Source: Clostridia bacterium
GTDB taxonomy: Bacteria; Bacillota; Clostridia; Oscillospirales; CAG-272
Length of the DNA: 7,347 nucleotides
NCBI GenBank assembly: GCA_017958845.1
Contig: JAGDBW010000037.1
Span: 1-7,347, forward strand
Direction of reading: 5' to 3'
Notes under the pieces: generated by a model
Databases searched by the model: none
The model's input: the letters and a program-made list of their open reading frames with translations, nothing else
Told to the model about the DNA's origin: nothing
In this document: piece after piece, positions 5,692 through 7,347 of the stretch
How the letters are laid out: the number at the start of each line of letters is the position of its first letter
Position numbering within the stretch: the first letter of the stretch is position 1
Program-made: the position numbers and the translations under genes

Positions 5692-6297
5692 TTATTCGCC
5701 GCCGCTCGACGGCTCGGTGCGGGGGTCCTGCGGCTCTTTGGGCTCCGGGGTCTCGGCGGGCTGTTCTGTCGCCTCGCCGCCGATGTTCTTGAGCCAATCC
5801 AGAAGGAACCCGCTCCCGGCCGTCTCGTCCGCCGTCGGCTTTTCCAGCCCGCGCACAAAGCCGTCGGGGTCGGCCGAGCTGACGTCGCCCGCGACGATCT
5901 TGCCCCGGTGGACGAGCAGGTGGGCGTAGACCTTTCCGTCATAGCCGGGGTAGTTGGTGATCTCATAGGTGTAGCGGGTGACCTTTTTGTTTTCGTAGCG
6001 GGAGAGGTCCAGCCCCTGGGCCTTTTGGATCTCGTTGTAGCCCGCGAGCACCCGGTCAAAGGTCTGCGGAACGGTAAACGACTCCGCCGCCGCGGCCTCG
6101 CCGCCCGGCTCCCAGCCGAACTGCCGCAAAAAGTCCCGACGGTCCCCGTCGGTCCTGACCTTGTCATACCGGTAGCTCGTCGCCGCCGCCACGCTGCTGC
6201 GGTCGGTATAGATCAACACGCCCGTCAACAGCGCCGCCGCGAGCAGCAAAAGCCCGATCATGCGCAGCGTGGACGCCCGCACGGTACAGATGAACAT
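5692..6297 (-). CDS. DUF4830 domain-containing membrane-anchored protein, 201 aa
   Basis: This is a conserved protein of unknown function found mainly in Clostridia. A short N-terminal segment is followed by one hydrophobic helix (about 12-31), so the rest probably faces the outside. The DUF4830 core (about 52-150) shows DRRDFLRQFGWE (52-63), VPQTFDRVLAGYNEIQKAQGLDL (76-98), RYTYEITNYPGYDGKVYAHLLVH (108-130) and KIVAGDVSSADPDGFVRG (133-150), which match the family as I know it. The tail (174-201) is rich in Pro and Glu and likely disordered. The ATG at 6297 has AAGGAGG 7 bases upstream. The spacer to the divergent small-peptide gene is 279 bases and no convincing minus-strand promoter was found in it. 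The tetR promoter begins just past its stop codon, so the two genes are probably separate units. The molecular role is unknown. Confidence 0.9.
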   Translation of the reverse strand: MFICTVRASTLRMIGLLLLAAALLTGVLIYTDRSSVAAATSYRYDKVRTDGDRRDFLRQFGWEPGGEAAAAESFTVPQTFDRVLAGYNEIQKAQGLDLSRYENKKVTRYTYEITNYPGYDGKVYAHLLVHRGKIVAGDVSSADPDGFVRGLEKPTADETAGSGFLLDWLKNIGGEATEQPAETPEPKEPQDPRTEPSSGGE

Positions 6298-6387
6298 ATG
6301 CCTGCCTCCTTTTTTGGGTTTGCCCTTGTGTTTCGCCCTATCCTATGACGGAGCGCCCGCGTTTATGCGGGAGAGGGACAAAAGAGA

Positions 6388-6478
6388 GGGGCGCGGAAAG
6401 AGGGGGCGAGACTATGGGGCGCGGGCGAGGATATTTGGGGGAGTGGACTTGGGGAGCGGGGCTTTGGGGAACGGCGGG
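6388..6478 (+). other. G-run cluster with G-quadruplex potential in a divergent spacer
   Basis: The plus strand between the DUF4830 gene and the small-peptide gene holds about eight runs of three to five G. The best four are GGGGG (6437-6441), GGGG (6451-6454), GGGG (6458-6461) and GGGG (6466-6469), with loops of 9, 3 and 4 bases. This could form a G-quadruplex on the plus strand. Together with the weak hairpin CCCGC/GCGGG at 6356-6371, it is the main content of this gene-free stretch. Confidence 0.45.
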
Positions 6479-6576
6479 CGGCGGAGAATCAAACGGGGGG
6501 ATTTCACGCCGCCGCGCGGGGGCGCATATCCTGCTATCGAGTGGGCAACCACAAAAAACAAGGAAAGGTCCGACAC

Positions 6577-6669
6577 ATGAACAACTGCCTCTGCCATCTT
6601 TTTGACGACAATACCTGGATCATCGTCCTGGCTGCCATCGTGGTCGTGTGCTGCTGCTGCGGCAACTGA
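6577..6669 (+). CDS. Small Cys-rich single-helix membrane peptide, 30 aa
   Basis: The reading frame begins MNNCLCHLFDDNTWII and ends VVVCCCCGN. It has an N-terminal C-L-C motif (Cys4, Cys6), an acidic FDDN segment, a hydrophobic stretch (about 14-24) and four consecutive Cys (25-28), then Gly-Asn. AGGAAAGG lies 8 bases before the ATG. The pattern resembles recurrent 30-35-residue hypothetical peptides that I recall from Clostridia (CLC-LFD-hydrophobic-Cys cluster), but I cannot name a family. It would sit in the membrane, and the cysteines could bind metal or form disulfides. It is on the opposite strand to its left neighbours, with a terminator at 6786-6827 and no obvious sigma-A promoter. 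Most length-filtered gene callers would miss it. Confidence 0.75.
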   Translation: MNNCLCHLFDDNTWIIVLAAIVVVCCCCGN

Positions 6670-6702
6670 TCTCCTCTGACCCCTCAGCCGCCGGCGTCGT
6701 CC

Positions 6703-6741
6703 GCCGACCGCCGATGAGCGTCTGCGCTTGCGGCGGTCGGC
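6703..6741 (+). other. Long stem-loop in the 3' region of the small-peptide transcript
   Basis: A perfect 11-bp inverted repeat (GCCGACCGCCG at 6703-6713, CGGCGGTCGGC at 6731-6741) encloses a 17-base loop that contains a further 4-bp stem (AGCG/CGCT) with a TCTG tetraloop. No T-run follows, so it is not a standard terminator. It may protect the mRNA 3' end or be a palindromic repeat unit. Confidence 0.6.
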
Positions 6742-6785
6742 CTTTGCCGGTTGGGGGTCCGATGGAGCCGGGAAACGCGATGATG

Positions 6786-6827
6786 AAAAGAAGAGCCCGC
6801 CGTGCGCGCTCTTCTTTTTTCTTTTTT
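6786..6827 (+). terminator. Strong intrinsic terminator of the small-peptide gene
   Basis: AAAAGAAGAGC (6786-6796) pairs perfectly with GCTCTTCTTTT (6808-6818), followed by a T-rich tail to 6827 broken by one C. It ends the plus-strand transcript just before the tRNA promoter. Confidence 0.88.
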
Positions 6828-6846
6828 CAAAAATTGCGGGGGGTGC

Positions 6847-6875
6847 TTGACAATTCGCCGGGCCGATGATATAAT
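6847..6875 (+). promoter_or_regulatory. Consensus sigma-A promoter for tRNA-Pro
   Basis: Perfect TTGACA (6847-6852) and TATAAT (6870-6875) are separated by 17 bases, and TG one base before the -10 box adds an extended element. This is a very strong promoter, as expected for a stable RNA. Transcription should start near 6882, about 24 bases before the tRNA. Confidence 0.93.
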
Positions 6876-6905
6876 GTCATTTGCTCTCAAAAGAGCGCCG
6901 TATAT

Positions 6906-6981
6906 CTGGGTGTGGCGCAGTTGGTAGCGCGCTACCTTGGGGTGGTAGAGGCCGCACGTTCAAGTCGTGTCACTCAGACCA
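6906..6981 (+). tRNA. tRNA-Pro (anticodon GGG), CCA encoded
   Basis: The cloverleaf is complete over 76 bases. The acceptor CTGGGTG (6906-6912) pairs with CACTCAG (6971-6977), with one G-T pair. The D stem is GCGC/GCGC (6915-6918 and 6927-6930). The anticodon stem CTACC/GGTAG holds loop TTGGGGT (6937-6943), with GGG at 6939-6941 reading CCC and CCU, and G37 present. The T stem is GCACG/CGTGT with loop TTCAAGT, and the discriminator A and CCA are encoded. The anticodon identifies proline. The terminator directly follows and its stem uses the tRNA 3' end. Confidence 0.96.
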
Positions 6982-7024
6982 AAAAAGCAGGGGGACCTTG
7001 CGTCCACCCTGCTTTTTTGGTCTG
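6975..7024 (+). terminator. tRNA-Pro terminator whose stem includes the tRNA 3' end
   Basis: An 18-bp perfect inverted repeat pairs CAGACCAAAAAAGCAGGG (6975-6992) with its complement at 7007-7024. Inside it GGAC/GTCC adds 4 bp with one bulged A. The T6 tract at 7013-7018 provides termination. The outer part of the stem would pair with CAGACCA of the tRNA itself, but polymerase should release at the T-run before that part is made. Being symmetrical, it also has a T-run on the minus strand. Confidence 0.88.
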
Positions 7025-7100
7025 TGCGCGGCATATCCGGAACGTGCGGCCGAAACCACCCCTCGCGCTTTGGCGCGGTGGGGTGGTAGGGTAGGCAAGC
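7002..7100 (+). repeat. 99-base direct repeat, copy 1
   Basis: This segment recurs at 7249-7347 with 96 of 99 bases identical. It begins in the tRNA terminator loop (GTCCACCCTGC), contains the inverted tRNA 3' end (TGGTCTG), CATATCCGGAACGTGCGGCC and a hairpin ACCACCCC...GGGGTGGT (7055-7087), and ends GGTAGGGTAGGCAAGC. The two copies fall in different reading frames and no start site stands out, so it is probably not protein-coding. Confidence 0.92.
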
Positions 7101-7125
7101 AAAAACGCCCCGGTGGGGCGTTTTT
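7101..7125 (+). terminator. Symmetrical second terminator after repeat copy 1
   Basis: AAAAACGCCCC (7101-7111) and GGGGCGTTTTT (7115-7125) form a perfect 11-bp inverted repeat with a three-base loop GGT and five T residues on either strand, so it could act in both directions. It abuts repeat copy 1. The rest of the interval to 7248 is GC-rich and holds no gene or RNA that I can recognise. Confidence 0.75.
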
Positions 7126-7224
7126 GCGCAGCCGCTCCGCCCAAAGCAGGGAGCCGGCCGAGCCGAGCCGGCGCAGGCGAGAGGCGGCGACCATGCGACG
7201 GCGGCGGGCCGCGCACGGACGGGC

Positions 7225-7266
7225 AGTCAAAAGCGGGATGGACTTTTTGTCCACCCTGCTTTTTTG
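7225..7266 (+). terminator. Degenerate copy of the tRNA terminator at repeat copy 2
   Basis: AAAAGCGGGATGGAC pairs with GTCCACCCTGCTTTT around TTTTT, with one G-T pair and one mismatch, and the 3' arm ends in TTTTTT. The 3' arm belongs to repeat copy 2. The 5' arm differs from that of copy 1, and no tRNA precedes it. Confidence 0.6.
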
Positions 7267-7347
7267 GTCTGTACGCTGCATATCCGGAACGTGCGGCCGA
7301 GACCACCCCTCGCGCTTTGGCGCGGTGGGGTGGTAGGGTAGGCAAGC
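7249..7347 (+). repeat. 99-base direct repeat, copy 2 (may continue past the window)
   Basis: This is offset exactly 247 bases from copy 1. The only differences are at 7273, 7277 and 7301 (7026, 7030 and 7054 in copy 1). The inner hairpin is at 7302-7334. The match reaches the last base, so the true right border is not visible, although copy 1 changes into a terminator right after the same point. Confidence 0.92.

Noticed and set aside
7080..7091. TGGGGTGGTAG shared between the tRNA anticodon arm and the repeat tail, suggesting the repeat derives from the tRNA
   Set aside because: Only 11 bases match, no other tRNA arm is present, and in the repeat these bases are explained by pairing with ACCACCCC.
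7101..7248. A second tRNA or other small RNA between the repeats
   Set aside because: No cloverleaf or T-loop motif was found; only a terminator and short GCCGG-rich repeats are visible.
6881..7336. A 151-codon plus-strand frame across the tRNA and repeats
   Set aside because: It overlaps the tRNA and two terminators, and the two 99-base repeats would be read in different frames.
6970..7345. Minus-strand frames giving KARGVVSAARSGYAA-type peptides from each repeat
   Set aside because: The apparent peptide repeat only reflects the DNA repeat. The copies are 247 bases apart, not a multiple of three, and no ribosome site was seen.
7002..7347. Integration (att) direct repeats of a tRNA-targeting mobile element
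   Set aside because: Integrase att repeats normally include the tRNA 3' end. Here the repeat begins after it, holds it only in inverted form, and there is no integrase gene in the 148 bases between copies.
1..7347. CRISPR array, insertion sequence or transposase
   Set aside because: No regularly spaced short repeats, terminal inverted repeats or transposase-like reading frame were found.

Overview
The window looks like a chromosomal piece of a high-GC member of the Clostridia (Oscillospiraceae-like Firmicutes). The reasons are AAAGGAG-type ribosome binding sites, sigma-A promoters with extended TGnTATAAT -10 boxes, many strong intrinsic terminators, and a gene set typical of that group (YloV/FakA, DegV, DUF4830, a DhaS-like TetR regulator). 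This placement is inferred from style and gene content, not from a marker gene.

Layout. Almost all protein genes are on the minus strand and are read here from right to left. At 5692-6297 lies a DUF4830 membrane-anchored protein. At 5549-4974 is a TetR regulator with its own consensus promoter and a terminator-like hairpin in its leader. Next come a protein joining an acyl-carrier-protein-like domain to an HdeD/DUF308-like six-helix membrane domain (4828-3938), a divergent DegV/FakB-type fatty-acid-binding protein (3851-2973), a full-length YloV/FakA-type fatty acid kinase (2900-1239) and a small Tyr/Cys-rich putative lipoprotein (1132-542). Two intrinsic terminators follow (519-489 and 427-402). 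The N-terminal third or less of an AGCS-family sodium:alanine/glycine symporter runs off the left edge (290-1).

The right end is on the plus strand. It has a G-run-rich divergent spacer, a 30-residue Cys-rich single-helix peptide gene (6577-6669), a hairpin and a strong terminator, then a consensus promoter driving tRNA-Pro(GGG) (6906-6981). The tRNA terminator overlaps the tRNA 3' end. Its 3' arm begins a 99-base direct repeat (7002-7100) that recurs at 7249-7347 with three differences.

How the genes may work together. FakA phosphorylates fatty acids held by FakB (DegV) proteins, and the acyl-phosphate then feeds phospholipid synthesis through PlsX and ACP. A DegV gene directly before fakA is therefore a plausible kinase/carrier pair. 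The gene just upstream carries an ACP-like domain whose phosphopantetheine serine position is proline, tethered to a membrane module. This is the most unusual element here and suggests, by inference only, a non-carrier ACP-like docking or sensing module linked to exogenous fatty acid use, perhaps under the adjacent TetR regulator.
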